Of a DNA stretch of 64,000 nt, positions 51,713-60,034 are shown piece after piece; position 1 is the stretch's first letter; every line of letters begins with the position of its first letter. This stretch comes from Pseudosporangium ferrugineum. GTDB taxonomy: Bacteria > Actinomycetota > Actinomycetes > Mycobacteriales > Micromonosporaceae. A program made the translations under genes and the position numbers. A model generated the notes under the pieces. The model saw nothing but the letters and a program-made list of their open reading frames with translations, did no database searches and was not told where the DNA came from. The DNA lies in assembly GCF_003002065.1 (NCBI RefSeq), contig NZ_PVZG01000002.1, positions 620,001 through 684,000 of the forward strand. The letters run 5' to 3'.

Positions 51713-52609
51713 TCAGGACGGCTCCGGCGCCGCCGGATCACCCGCCCAGCGGCGCGCGGTGGCCCGGATGTCGTCCGCGATGCCGGGCTGCAGGGCGTAC
51801 GGCAGGTCGTGGCCCATGCCCGGGTGGATCACCAGCCTGGCGCCGGGGATCGCCCGCGCCGTCGCGACGCCGCCGGGCAGCCGGACGAGCGGGTCGGCGG
51901 CGCCGTGCACCACGAGGGCCGGCATCCGCAGCCGGCGCAGCAGCGGGCGCCGGTCCGGGGCCGTCACGATCGCCGCCAGTTGCCGCAGGACGCCCGCCGG
52001 GTCGTGACCGCGGTCGTAGCTGAGCCGCGCCGCCTCGCGCAGCCACTCCTCGTCGCGGGGGTACGCCGGTGACCCGATGATCCGGAAGATCCGCACGACC
52101 TGCCGCGCCGCCGCCTCGCGCCCGCGCCCGGGCGGGCGCAGCAGGGCGGCGGCCGTGGCGGGCCAGGGCCGGCCGATGTGTGGCGACGGCGTCGAGGACA
52201 GCGACGTGAGGGTCCGCACCCGGGGCGCGTGCCGGGCCGCCAGGGTCTGCGCGATCATGCCGCCGAGCGAGACCCCGGCCACGTGGGCGCTGTCCCAGCC
52301 GAGCGCGTCGAGCACCGCCAGGGCGTCGTCCGCCATGTCGGTCAGGCCGTAGCCGGGCCGGCGCAGGCGCGCCAGGACCAGCGGCGACGGCACGCCCAGC
52401 CCGCGCAGGTGCGTGGACAGGCCGACGTCGCGGTTGTCGAACCGGGCGACCCGGAAGCCGCGCCCGGTCAGCAGCTCGACGAACGTGTCCGGCCAGAAGT
52501 GCAGTTGCAGCCCGAGACCCATGATCAGCAGCAGGGGCTCGCCGCCGGGCGGCCCGTCCACCCGGTAGGCGAGCTCGACCGTGCCGTGGCGGGCGACGCC
52601 GGTGACCAT
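51713..52609 (-). CDS. Alpha/beta hydrolase
   Basis: A 298-residue cytoplasmic hydrolase. The oxyanion strand is LLLIMGLGLQLHFWPD, the nucleophile elbow HVAGVSLGGMIAQ (Ser near 110), the acid HGAADPLVRLPGG and the catalytic His GMGHDLPYAL (near 272). It resembles EstB/DhaA-like esterases and lipid-active hydrolases; its pairing with a divergent DGAT suggests acylglycerol or wax ester turnover (inference). The -10 GACGCT ends six bases before the ATG, so the mRNA is probably leaderless. It shares one DosR-like box with the DGAT gene. Confidence 0.87.
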   Translation of the reverse strand: MVTGVARHGTVELAYRVDGPPGGEPLLLIMGLGLQLHFWPDTFVELLTGRGFRVARFDNRDVGLSTHLRGLGVPSPLVLARLRRPGYGLTDMADDALAVLDALGWDSAHVAGVSLGGMIAQTLAARHAPRVRTLTSLSSTPSPHIGRPWPATAAALLRPPGRGREAAARQVVRIFRIIGSPAYPRDEEWLREAARLSYDRGHDPAGVLRQLAAIVTAPDRRPLLRRLRMPALVVHGAADPLVRLPGGVATARAIPGARLVIHPGMGHDLPYALQPGIADDIRATARRWAGDPAAPEPS

Positions 52610-52615
52610 GACCCC

Positions 52616-52659
52616 AGCGTCGCGCCCCGGCCCGGCCGTGCGCACGGGCCGTCCGGCCC
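52616..52659 (-). promoter_or_regulatory. DosR-like box (shared) and -10 of the alpha/beta hydrolase
   Basis: The box at 52646-52659 read leftward has GACGCT (52621-52616) after 24 bases. The start of transcription would fall on ATG 52609. Confidence 0.6.
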
Positions 52660-52689
52660 TGGCGTCCCGGCTCACCGGCACGCGACCGT
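52646..52689 (+). promoter_or_regulatory. DosR-like box (shared) and -10 of the DGAT gene
   Basis: GGGCCGTCCGGCCC (52646-52659) is the most symmetric box, with GACCGT (52684-52689) after 24 bases rightward. The same box fits the divergent hydrolase with equal spacing. Confidence 0.7.
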
Positions 52690-52726
52690 GGCAGCAGCAG
52701 GCGACGGCCGGCCGAGGAGGGGCGCC

Positions 52727-54175
52727 ATGGAGTATCTGAGCCCGCTGGACGCGTCCTTCCTGGACCTGGAGGACGCCGACCCGCACGCGTCGCTGGCCAT
52801 CGCGTCGGTGGCCGTCCTCGACGGGCCCGCGCCCGGCCAGGCCGAGTTCGCCGCGGCGATCCGCGGCCGGCTGCCGCTCGTGCCCCGGTACCGGCAGAAG
52901 GTCCGGCGGGTGCCGTTCAACCTGGGCCGGCCGGTGTGGGCCGACGACCCCGGCTTCGACCTCGACTTCCACCTGCGGCGGACCGCCCTGGCCGAGCCGG
53001 GCGGCGACGCCGCGCTCGAGCGCCTCGTGGGCCGGGTGATGAGCCAGCGCCTCGACCGGGACCGGCCGCTCTGGGAGGACTGGCTCATCGAGGGCCTGCC
53101 GGAGGGGCGCTGGGCGCTGCTGTCCAAGGTGCACCACTGCATGCTGGACGGGGTCTCCGGCAACCAGCTCTACCGCCTCATCTGCGACGCCGGCCCGCAC
53201 CCCCGCCGCTCCCTGCCGGACCACTGGCAGCCCCGCACCGGCGCCGGCGCGCTCGACCTCACCCTCGACGCGCTGGGCCAGCTCGCGCGGATGCCCTTCG
53301 ACCAGGCGCGGATCGCGGCGCGGGCGGTGCGTACCCCCGGCGCCCTCGCCGCCTGGCTGCTCCGGACGGCGCGCGGGCTGGCGACCCTGGGCGCGGGATT
53401 CGTGCCGGCCGCCCCGACCTCGCTGTCCGGTCCCCTCGGACGGGCCCGGCGCTACGCCGTGGCCCGCACCCCGCTGGCCGACATCGCCGCGGTGTCCGAC
53501 GCGTTCGCCGTGAGCATCAACGACGTGTACCTCGCCGCCGTGGCGGGGGCCTTCCGCCGCCTGCTCCTCGACCGCGGCGAGGAACCCCGGGCGGACGCCG
53601 TCCGTACCCTGGTGCCGGTCAGCACGCGCGGGCCCGGCGGCGGCGGGCCGCTCGACAACCGGCTCGCGTCGCTGCTCCTGGTGCTGCCGGTGGACGTCGG
53701 CGACCCGGCCGAGCGGCTCCGCGAGGTGCACCGGCGCGTCGCCCTCCTGCGGGCGAGCGGCGAGGTGGAGGCCGGGGCGGCCCTGGTGGCGCTGGCCGAA
53801 CGCGAGCCCTTCCCGCCGGTGTCGCTGGCCATCCGTACGGCGCTGCGCCTGCCCCAGCCGGGCCTGACCACGGTCACCACCAACGTCCCCGGCCCGGACC
53901 GGCAGCTGTACGTCCTCGGCCGGCCGATCCGCGAGATCCTGCCGTACGTCCCGATCGCCGAACGGATGCGTATCGGCGTGGCCGTCTTCACGTACGCCGG
54001 CCAGGCCGCGTTCGGCATCACCACCGACTTCGCCTCCGTGCCCGAGGCGACCGCCTTCGCGGACGCCGTGACCGCCGAGGTGGCCGCGCTGCTGGTCGCG
54101 GGCCGGCGCCCGGCTCCGGCCCCCGCGCCCGCCCCGCGGCGCCGCAGGCCGGGGCGCACGGCGGCGGTGTCGTGA
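52727..54175 (+). CDS. Wax ester synthase/diacylglycerol acyltransferase
   Basis: A 482-residue WS/DGAT enzyme that joins fatty acyl-CoA to diacylglycerol or a fatty alcohol to make storage lipid at the membrane. The active-site motif HHxxxDG is present as KVHHCMLDGVSG (near 135). The N-terminal MEYLSPLDASFLDLEDADPHASLAIASVAVLDG is typical. The C-terminal domain has SINDVYLAAVAGAFRRLL, LDNRLASLLLVLPV and NVPGPDRQLYVLG. M. tuberculosis Tgs1 (Rv3130c), the main DosR-induced enzyme of dormancy lipid, is the family model. ATG 52727 has GAGGAGG six bases upstream. The stop overlaps the next gene (GTGA). Confidence 0.95.
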   Translation: MEYLSPLDASFLDLEDADPHASLAIASVAVLDGPAPGQAEFAAAIRGRLPLVPRYRQKVRRVPFNLGRPVWADDPGFDLDFHLRRTALAEPGGDAALERLVGRVMSQRLDRDRPLWEDWLIEGLPEGRWALLSKVHHCMLDGVSGNQLYRLICDAGPHPRRSLPDHWQPRTGAGALDLTLDALGQLARMPFDQARIAARAVRTPGALAAWLLRTARGLATLGAGFVPAAPTSLSGPLGRARRYAVARTPLADIAAVSDAFAVSINDVYLAAVAGAFRRLLLDRGEEPRADAVRTLVPVSTRGPGGGGPLDNRLASLLLVLPVDVGDPAERLREVHRRVALLRASGEVEAGAALVALAEREPFPPVSLAIRTALRLPQPGLTTVTTNVPGPDRQLYVLGRPIREILPYVPIAERMRIGVAVFTYAGQAAFGITTDFASVPEATAFADAVTAEVAALLVAGRRPAPAPAPAPRRRRPGRTAAVS

Positions 54176-54876
54176 ACGATGCCCGGTACGGCCTCTGGAC
54201 GGCCGTGGCCACCGTGACCGCCTGCACGGCCACGGCCGCCACGGCGGTCACCACACCGCCGCGCTCGGGCCCGTACTGCCGGAGCGGCTGCATCGGCTAT
54301 CCCTACACCGAGGCCGCGGCGTTCGTCCCGCGCGACTACGTGTGGATGTATCCGGCGCTGCTGACGGCCCTGTTGTTCGTCGTCCTGGCGGTGTGCCTGC
54401 ACGGCCGGGCGGCACCCGGGCGGCGGGTGCTCACCGGGGCGGGGGTGGGGTTCGCGGTGACCGGTGCGGCCACGCTCGTGGCCGACTACGCCGTTCAGCT
54501 CACCGTGATGCAGCCCAGCCTGCTCAGCGGCGAGACCGCGGGGCTGTCCCCGCTCTCGCAGTACAACCCGCACGGCGTCTTCATCGCCCTGGAGAACGTC
54601 GGGTATGCGACCGTGGGCCTGGCGCTGGTGTTCCTCGGTGGTGGACTGGCGGGGCACGGATCAAGGCCGATCCGCGCGGCCGGCGCGGTTTTCGCGGCGG
54701 GCGGAGCGCTGACCACGGCCGTGCTCGTCCTGTACGGGGCGATCTACCGGGCCCGCCTGGACTACCGGTTCGAGGTCGTGTCGATGCTGATCACCTGGAT
54801 CGCGCTGATCGCGGGCGGGCTGCTCCTCGTCGTGGCGTTCGCGAGGGCACCGCGCTCCCCGGAAACCGGGACGTGA
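54172..54876 (+). CDS. Membrane protein coupled to DGAT
   Basis: A 234-residue membrane protein with five or six hydrophobic helices (about 7-28, 58-78, 88-110, 142-165, 172-195, 207-228). A Cys-containing loop GPYCRSGCIGYPYTEAAAFVPRDY lies near residues 36-60, probably outside, with a CxxxC pair. I do not recognise a family, though the pattern resembles small heme-free cytochrome-like or DUF998-type membrane proteins. GTG 54172 overlaps the DGAT stop, so it is translated with DGAT and belongs to the DosR-like regulon. Confidence 0.75.
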   Translation: MNDARYGLWTAVATVTACTATAATAVTTPPRSGPYCRSGCIGYPYTEAAAFVPRDYVWMYPALLTALLFVVLAVCLHGRAAPGRRVLTGAGVGFAVTGAATLVADYAVQLTVMQPSLLSGETAGLSPLSQYNPHGVFIALENVGYATVGLALVFLGGGLAGHGSRPIRAAGAVFAAGGALTTAVLVLYGAIYRARLDYRFEVVSMLITWIALIAGGLLLVVAFARAPRSPETGT

Positions 54877-54967
54877 ACACGGACGCGGCGTCGCGGCGGG
54901 CCGCTGGCGTGGCGTGCCGCGGGCGTGGTAGGTGTCATCGGTGTTTCCTGCGGGGGAAGGAGCCGGC

Positions 54968-55867
54968 ATGACCACATCGACCGAGGCGATCTCCATCGCC
55001 GGGCTGAGCAAGTCGTTCGGCCGGACGAAGGCGCTGGACGGGCTCGATCTGAGCGTCGCCGCCGGGGAGGTGCACGGCTTCCTGGGGCCGAACGGCAGCG
55101 GGAAGACGACCACGATCCGGGTGCTGCTCGGCCTGCTGCGGCCCGACTCCGGGCGGGTGCGGCTGCTGGGCGGCGACCCGTGGAGCGACGCGGTCGCGCT
55201 GCACCGCCGGCTGGCGTACGTGCCCGGCGACGTCACGCTCTGGCCCGGCATCAGCGGCGGCGAGGTCATCGACCTGATCGGCCGGATGCGCGGCGGCCTG
55301 GACCGGCGGCGCCGCGACGAGCTGCTGGAACGCTTCGACCTCGATCCGCGCAAGAAGGCCCGGACGTACTCCAAGGGCAACCGGCAGAAGGTCGCGCTGA
55401 TCGCCGGGCTGGCCTCGGACGCCGAGCTGCTGCTGCTGGACGAGCCCACCTCCGGCCTGGACCCGCTGATGGAGTCGGTGTTCCAGCAGTGCATCCAGGA
55501 GGTCAAGGAGCAGGGGCGCACGGTCCTGCTGTCCAGCCACATCCTCGCCGAGGTGGAGGCGCTGTGCGACCGGATGAGCATCATCCGGATGGGGCGCACG
55601 GTCGAGTCCGGCACCCTCACCGAGCTGCGGCACCTGACCCGGACGTCCATCGCGGTCGAGACCGCGCGGCCGCTCGACGGCCTGGAGGAGCTGCCCGGCG
55701 TGCACGACATGGTGCTGGAGGACCATCACGCCCGCTTCGATGTGGACACCGCGCAGCTCGACACCGTGGTGCGCCGGCTGGCGCCGCTGGGCGTACGGAG
55801 CCTGACCAGCACGCCGCCCACGCTGGAGGAGATGTTCCTGCGCCACTACGGCGAGGTGCAGCCGTGA
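54968..55867 (+). CDS. ABC-2-type transporter ATP-binding protein
   Basis: A 299-residue ATPase of the drug-resistance (DrrA/CcmA) group. It has Walker [11 protein letters not shown] near residue 41, signature [15 protein letters not shown], Walker [14 protein letters not shown], and H-loop [14 protein letters not shown], plus a C-terminal accessory domain of about 80 residues. It is followed by its permease with a GTGA overlap. The same arrangement is repeated at 63518-61899 on the other strand. The substrate is unknown; such pairs export drugs or lipids. Confidence 0.93.
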   Translation: MTTSTEAISIAGLSKSFGRTKALDGLDLSVAAGEVHGFLGPNGSGKTTTIRVLLGLLRPDSGRVRLLGGDPWSDAVALHRRLAYVPGDVTLWPGISGGEVIDLIGRMRGGLDRRRRDELLERFDLDPRKKARTYSKGNRQKVALIAGLASDAELLLLDEPTSGLDPLMESVFQQCIQEVKEQGRTVLLSSHILAEVEALCDRMSIIRMGRTVESGTLTELRHLTRTSIAVETARPLDGLEELPGVHDMVLEDHHARFDVDTAQLDTVVRRLAPLGVRSLTSTPPTLEEMFLRHYGEVQP

Positions 55868-57441
55868 CCGGCGTACCCGGGCTCCTGCGGTTCATGCTGC
55901 GCCGGGAACGCGCCGCCCTGCCGTGGTGGCTGCTCGGCGCCACCGTCCTCGTCCTGGTGCAGTCCACCCAGAGCCAGGAGCTGTACGGCACCCCCGAGGC
56001 GCTGGAGCGGCTCCGCCGTACGATCGGCAGCAACACCGCGGTGATCGCGATGAGCGGGCCGACCCGCCTGCTGGACTCGATCGGCGGCGAGGTCGTCTTC
56101 GAGATCTTCGCGTTCGTGTCGGTCGTGGTCGCGCTGATGAACATGTTCCTGATCGGCCGGCACACCCGTGCCGAGGAGGAGACCGGCCGCGCCGAGCTGC
56201 TCCGCTCCGCCCGGGTGGGGCGGCAGGCGCCGCTCGCCGCCGCGCTCGCCCTGGCCGGCCTGACGAACCTCGCCGTGGGTGCGCTGCTGACCGCCGTCAT
56301 GGCCGGCACCGGGCTCCCGGTGGGCGGCTCCGTGCTGTTCGGCGCCGCGATGGCCGCGGTGGGGGTCGTGTTCGCCACGCTCACCGCGGCGGCGGCCCAG
56401 GTCTTCGAGAACGCCCGTGCCGCGTACGGGGCGGTGGCGCTCGTGCTCGGCGCCGCGTTCGTCCTGCGCGCCGCCGGCGACGTCGGCAGCGGCGCCCTGT
56501 CGTGGGCCTCGCCGATCGGCTGGGGCCAGCGCACGTTCCCGTTCGCCGGCGACCGGTGGTGGGTGCTGCTGGTCCCGTTCGCCGCCGCCGCGCTGCTGGT
56601 GGCGGTCGCGGTGGCCCTGTCGCGCCGCCGCGACTTCGGCGCCGGCCTGGTGCGCCCGAGGCCCGGCCGCGCCCACGCCACCCGGTCGCTGAGCAACCCG
56701 TACGCGCTGGCGTGGCGCCTGCAACGCGGCAGCCTGGCCGGCTGGGCGGCGGGACTCGCCCTGCTCGGGGTCGCGTACGGGTCGATCGGCGACAGCATCC
56801 AGCAGTACGTCGAGGACAACCCGGAGATCGCCGAGTTCCTGCCCGGCGGGGCGGCGGACGTGGTGGACGCGTACCTGGCGCTGACCGTGGGCATGGCGGC
56901 GCTGCTCGCGGCGGCGTACGGGGTGGCCGGCATGCTGCGGCTCCGCGGCGAGGAGACGTCCGGGCGGGCCGAGCCGGTCCTGGCCACGGCGACCGGCCGG
57001 CTGTCCTGGCTGGCCGGTCACCTCAGCGTGGCCCTGGCCGGCAGCGCCCTGGTCCTGCTGGCGTTCGGCCTGGGCGAGGGCGTGACGTACGGCCTGACGG
57101 TCTCCGACGCCGGCCAGGTGCCCCGGCTGGCCGGCGTGTCCCTCGCCTACCTGCCCGCGGTGTGGCTGGTCGTCGCCGTGGTGGTGCTCGCCCTCGGCTG
57201 GCTGCCACGCCCGGCCGCGGTGCTGGGCTGGGTCGCCGTCGGCTACTGCTCGGTGATCACCCTCTTCGCCGACTCGTTCGACCTGCCCGGCTGGGTGCGG
57301 CGCGCGTCGCCGTTCGCCCACACCCCGCAGGTGCCGCTCGCGGATCTGACCCCGGCACCCCTGATCACGATCGTCGTCCTCGCCGCGCTCGCCGTGGCCG
57401 CGGGATACGCCGGGCTGCGCCGCCGCGACGTCGGCTACTGA
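55864..57441 (+). CDS. ABC-2-type transporter permease
   Basis: A 525-residue permease with about twelve membrane helices arranged as two similar halves of six. Recognisable motifs are [30 protein letters not shown] in the first half and [29 protein letters not shown] in the second, the cytoplasmic coupling helices of exporters. The final loop [19 protein letters not shown] is shared with the permease at 61899. It begins at GTG 55864 overlapping the ATPase stop. Confidence 0.92.
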   Translation: MTGVPGLLRFMLRRERAALPWWLLGATVLVLVQSTQSQELYGTPEALERLRRTIGSNTAVIAMSGPTRLLDSIGGEVVFEIFAFVSVVVALMNMFLIGRHTRAEEETGRAELLRSARVGRQAPLAAALALAGLTNLAVGALLTAVMAGTGLPVGGSVLFGAAMAAVGVVFATLTAAAAQVFENARAAYGAVALVLGAAFVLRAAGDVGSGALSWASPIGWGQRTFPFAGDRWWVLLVPFAAAALLVAVAVALSRRRDFGAGLVRPRPGRAHATRSLSNPYALAWRLQRGSLAGWAAGLALLGVAYGSIGDSIQQYVEDNPEIAEFLPGGAADVVDAYLALTVGMAALLAAAYGVAGMLRLRGEETSGRAEPVLATATGRLSWLAGHLSVALAGSALVLLAFGLGEGVTYGLTVSDAGQVPRLAGVSLAYLPAVWLVVAVVVLALGWLPRPAAVLGWVAVGYCSVITLFADSFDLPGWVRRASPFAHTPQVPLADLTPAPLITIVVLAALAVAAGYAGLRRRDVGY

Positions 57442-57480
57442 GCCGCCGGGGGAGGTCCTCCGGCACTACCGCGGTGACGG

Positions 57481-57503
57481 GCCGGCGACCTAGCGTCGCC
57501 GGC
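57481..57503 (+). terminator. Hairpin after ABC permease
   Basis: GCCGGCGAC pairs with GTCGCCGGC across a 5-base loop, 40 bases past the permease stop. The loop contains part of TAGCGT (57491-57496), which could also be the -10 of the next gene. Confidence 0.5.
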
Positions 57504-57534
57504 GAACGCTCGTGTCTGCGGAAAGGGGAATCCC

Positions 57535-58281
57535 ATGAGACCGCGGGTGACAATCCTCGTCGCGGCCCTCGCCACGTGCGGCTCGTTCGCCGTGCCGGCC
57601 GCCCCCGCCGGGGCCGCCGTGCCCCTGGCGTACCGGACGGTGCAGCTCGGCATCCAGGGCACGGCGGAGGCGATCAACGACAGGGGGCAGGTCGCCGGGC
57701 AGGGGGTGTTCGAGCCCGGCAGCTTCCACCCCTTCCTCTACACCGGCGGCCGGTTCGTCGACCTCGGCGTGCTCGACGGCGGCCGGTACGAGTCCGGCGA
57801 CGCCGCGGACCTCAACAACCGGGGCCAGGTCGTCGGCTCCAGCATCGTGACCGCCGACCAGGAGGAGAACCCGGCCCAGCACGCGTTCCTGCGGCAGCGC
57901 GGGCGGATGACCGACCTGGGCACGCTCGGCGGCCGGTACAGCCGGGCGTCGGCGATCAACGAGCGCGGGCAGGTCGTGGGGGACAGCGACACCGGCACGG
58001 CGGCCGGGGTCCAGGCGTTCCTGTGGCAGCGCGGCACCCTGCGCCGGATCGCCGGGATGCGGTCCGCCGCCGACATCAACGACCGCGGGCAGATCCTCGG
58101 CTACAGCGAGCTGCCGCGGCCGGGCGGCATTCGCGCCTTCATCTGGGAACGGGGACGGCTGATCGACCTCACCCCGCGTGGGATACCGGTCTACCCGAAC
58201 ATTCTCGGCTTCAATGAGCGGGCACAGATCGCCGGTTACCGGTACGGCGACCCCGGCACCTCGGCGGTCGTCTACCGGTAG
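57535..58281 (+). CDS. Secreted HAF-repeat protein (second copy)
   Basis: A 248-residue exported protein with signal peptide VTILVAALATCGSFAVPAAPAGAAV and about five HAF repeats: AINDRGQVAGQG..HPFLYTGGRFVDLGVL, DLNNRGQVVGSS..HAFLRQRGRMTDLGTLGG, AINERGQVVGDS..QAFLWQRGTL, and DINDRGQILGYSE..RAFIWERGRLIDLTP. It is shorter than the copy at 32486 but the same family. Function is unknown. ATG 57535 has AAAGGGG upstream. Confidence 0.9.
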   Translation: MRPRVTILVAALATCGSFAVPAAPAGAAVPLAYRTVQLGIQGTAEAINDRGQVAGQGVFEPGSFHPFLYTGGRFVDLGVLDGGRYESGDAADLNNRGQVVGSSIVTADQEENPAQHAFLRQRGRMTDLGTLGGRYSRASAINERGQVVGDSDTGTAAGVQAFLWQRGTLRRIAGMRSAADINDRGQILGYSELPRPGGIRAFIWERGRLIDLTPRGIPVYPNILGFNERAQIAGYRYGDPGTSAVVYR

Positions 58282-58323
58282 GCGGCGCCCGGTTTCCCGA
58301 CCCGGCGGGGGTGGCGGACGGCG

Positions 58324-60027
58324 ATGACGACCCCCGGCCCGCTCACCCTGCTGCCGGGTCTGGCTCTGCTGCGCGGGTACGACCGGGGCCGGCTCGGCGG
58401 TGACCTGCTCGCCGGCCTCACCGTGGCGGCGTACCTCGTGCCGCAGGTGATGGCGTACGCGGGCCTCGCCGGGCTGCCCCCGGTCACCGGCCTGTGGGCG
58501 ATCCTCCCGCCGCTCGCCCTCTACGCGCTCCTCGGCTCGTCGCGGCACCTGTCGGTGGGGCCGGAGTCGACGACGGCGCTGATGACGGCCGCCGCGATCG
58601 GCCCGCTGGCCGGCGGTGATCCGGGCCGCTACGCCGCGCTGGCGGGCGCGCTCGCCGTGACCGTCGGCGTGCTGTGCCTGGTGGCGTTCGCGGCCCGGCT
58701 GGGCTTCGTCGCGGACCTGCTGTCCCGGCCGGTCCTGGTCGGATACCTGGCCGGGATCGCCGTCACGATGATCGCCGGCCAGCTCGGCAGACTCGCCGGG
58801 GTGCGGGTGACCGGCGACAACGTCCCCGCCGAGCTGGTCTCGTTCGCCCGCCAGCTTCCGCGGACGCAGGCGGCCACCGCGCTGTTCGCCGCCGCCCTGC
58901 TGGCGTTGCTCTTCCTCGGGCACCGGTTCCTGCCCCGCCTGCCGACACCCCTGATCGTGGTGCTGCTGGCCACCGCCGCCGTGTCCGTGTTCGACCTGGG
59001 GGAGCGCGGCATCGCGATGGTCGGCGCGGTGCCCGGCGGGCTGCCCGCCCCGGCGCTGCCCGCGCTCGGCGATCTCAGGGACCTGTTGCTGCCGGCGGTC
59101 GGTGTCCTCGTCGTCGGGTACACCGACACCGTGCTGACCGCGCGGACGTTCGCGGACCGCGGCGACCGGCCGGTCGATGCCAACCAGGAGTTCCTCGCCC
59201 TCGGCGTCGCCAACATCGGCGCCGGGGTGTGGCGGGGCTTCCCGATCAGCAGCAGCGGGAGCCGCACCGCGCTGGCGGTCGCCGCGGGCGGGCGTACGCA
59301 GGTGTATTCGCTGGTCGCGCTGGCGTGCGTCGTCTCGGTGCTGCTGTTCGCGGGCCCGATGCTGGCCCGGTTCCCCGCCGCGGCCCTCGGCGCCATCGTC
59401 GTGTACGCCGCCACCCGCCTCATCGACGTCGCGGCCTTCCGCCGGCTGGCCGCGTTCCGCCGCAGCGAGCTGCTGCTGGCGCTGGCCGCCTGCGCCGGCG
59501 TGCTCGTGTTCGACATCCTCTACGGCGTGCTGCTCGCCGTCGCCCTGTCCGTGGCGGAGATGCTGCACCGCGTCGCCCGGCCGCACGACGCGGTGCAGGG
59601 CTTCGTCCCCGGCCTCGCGGGCATGCACGACGTCGACGACTATCCCGGCGCGACCACCGTCCCCGGCCTGCTCGTCTACCGCTACGACTCGCTGCTGTTC
59701 TTCGCCAACGCGGAGAACTTCCGCCGCCGCGCCCTCGCCGCCGTCGCCGCCGCGCCGGAGCCGGTCGCCTGGTTCGTCCTCAACGTCGAGGCCACCGTCG
59801 AGGTGGACAGCACCGGCCTGGACGCGCTCGAGAGCCTCCGCGCCGAGCTGGCCGCGCGGGGCATCGTGGTCGCGTTGGCCCGGGTCAAGCAGGACCTGTT
59901 CGCGGCGCTGCGCGCGTACGGCCTCGTCGACGCCCTCGGCCCGGACCGCATCTTCCCGACCCTGCCCACCGCGGTCGCCGCCTACCGCGCCGCGCGCGGG
60001 ACCGGTCCGGAAGCGGACCGGCCCTGA
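58324..60027 (+). CDS. SulP-family anion transporter with STAS domain
   Basis: A 567-residue SulP/SLC26-type transporter. The transmembrane part (about 1-420) has the family start AGLTVAAYLVPQVMAYAGLAGLPPVTGLW, VGPESTTALMTAAA and the conserved NQEFLALGVANIGAGVWRGFPISSSGSRTALAVAAGGRTQVYSL. A cytoplasmic STAS domain (about 440-550: GLLVYRYDSLLFFANAENFRRRAL, VEVDSTGLDALESLRAELAARGI) follows. SulP proteins carry sulfate, bicarbonate or organic anions; bicarbonate or fumarate are equally possible. ATG 58324 is 42 bases after the HAF gene. Confidence 0.92.
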   Translation: MTTPGPLTLLPGLALLRGYDRGRLGGDLLAGLTVAAYLVPQVMAYAGLAGLPPVTGLWAILPPLALYALLGSSRHLSVGPESTTALMTAAAIGPLAGGDPGRYAALAGALAVTVGVLCLVAFAARLGFVADLLSRPVLVGYLAGIAVTMIAGQLGRLAGVRVTGDNVPAELVSFARQLPRTQAATALFAAALLALLFLGHRFLPRLPTPLIVVLLATAAVSVFDLGERGIAMVGAVPGGLPAPALPALGDLRDLLLPAVGVLVVGYTDTVLTARTFADRGDRPVDANQEFLALGVANIGAGVWRGFPISSSGSRTALAVAAGGRTQVYSLVALACVVSVLLFAGPMLARFPAAALGAIVVYAATRLIDVAAFRRLAAFRRSELLLALAACAGVLVFDILYGVLLAVALSVAEMLHRVARPHDAVQGFVPGLAGMHDVDDYPGATTVPGLLVYRYDSLLFFANAENFRRRALAAVAAAPEPVAWFVLNVEATVEVDSTGLDALESLRAELAARGIVVALARVKQDLFAALRAYGLVDALGPDRIFPTLPTAVAAYRAARGTGPEADRP

Positions 60028-60034
60028 ACGGGCC

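Noticed and set aside
57454..57496. A DosR-like box before the second HAF gene
   Set aside because: TAGCGT is a good -10, but the box at the right distance (GGTCCTCCGGCACT) matches about half of the positions, and the -10 lies inside a terminator hairpin.
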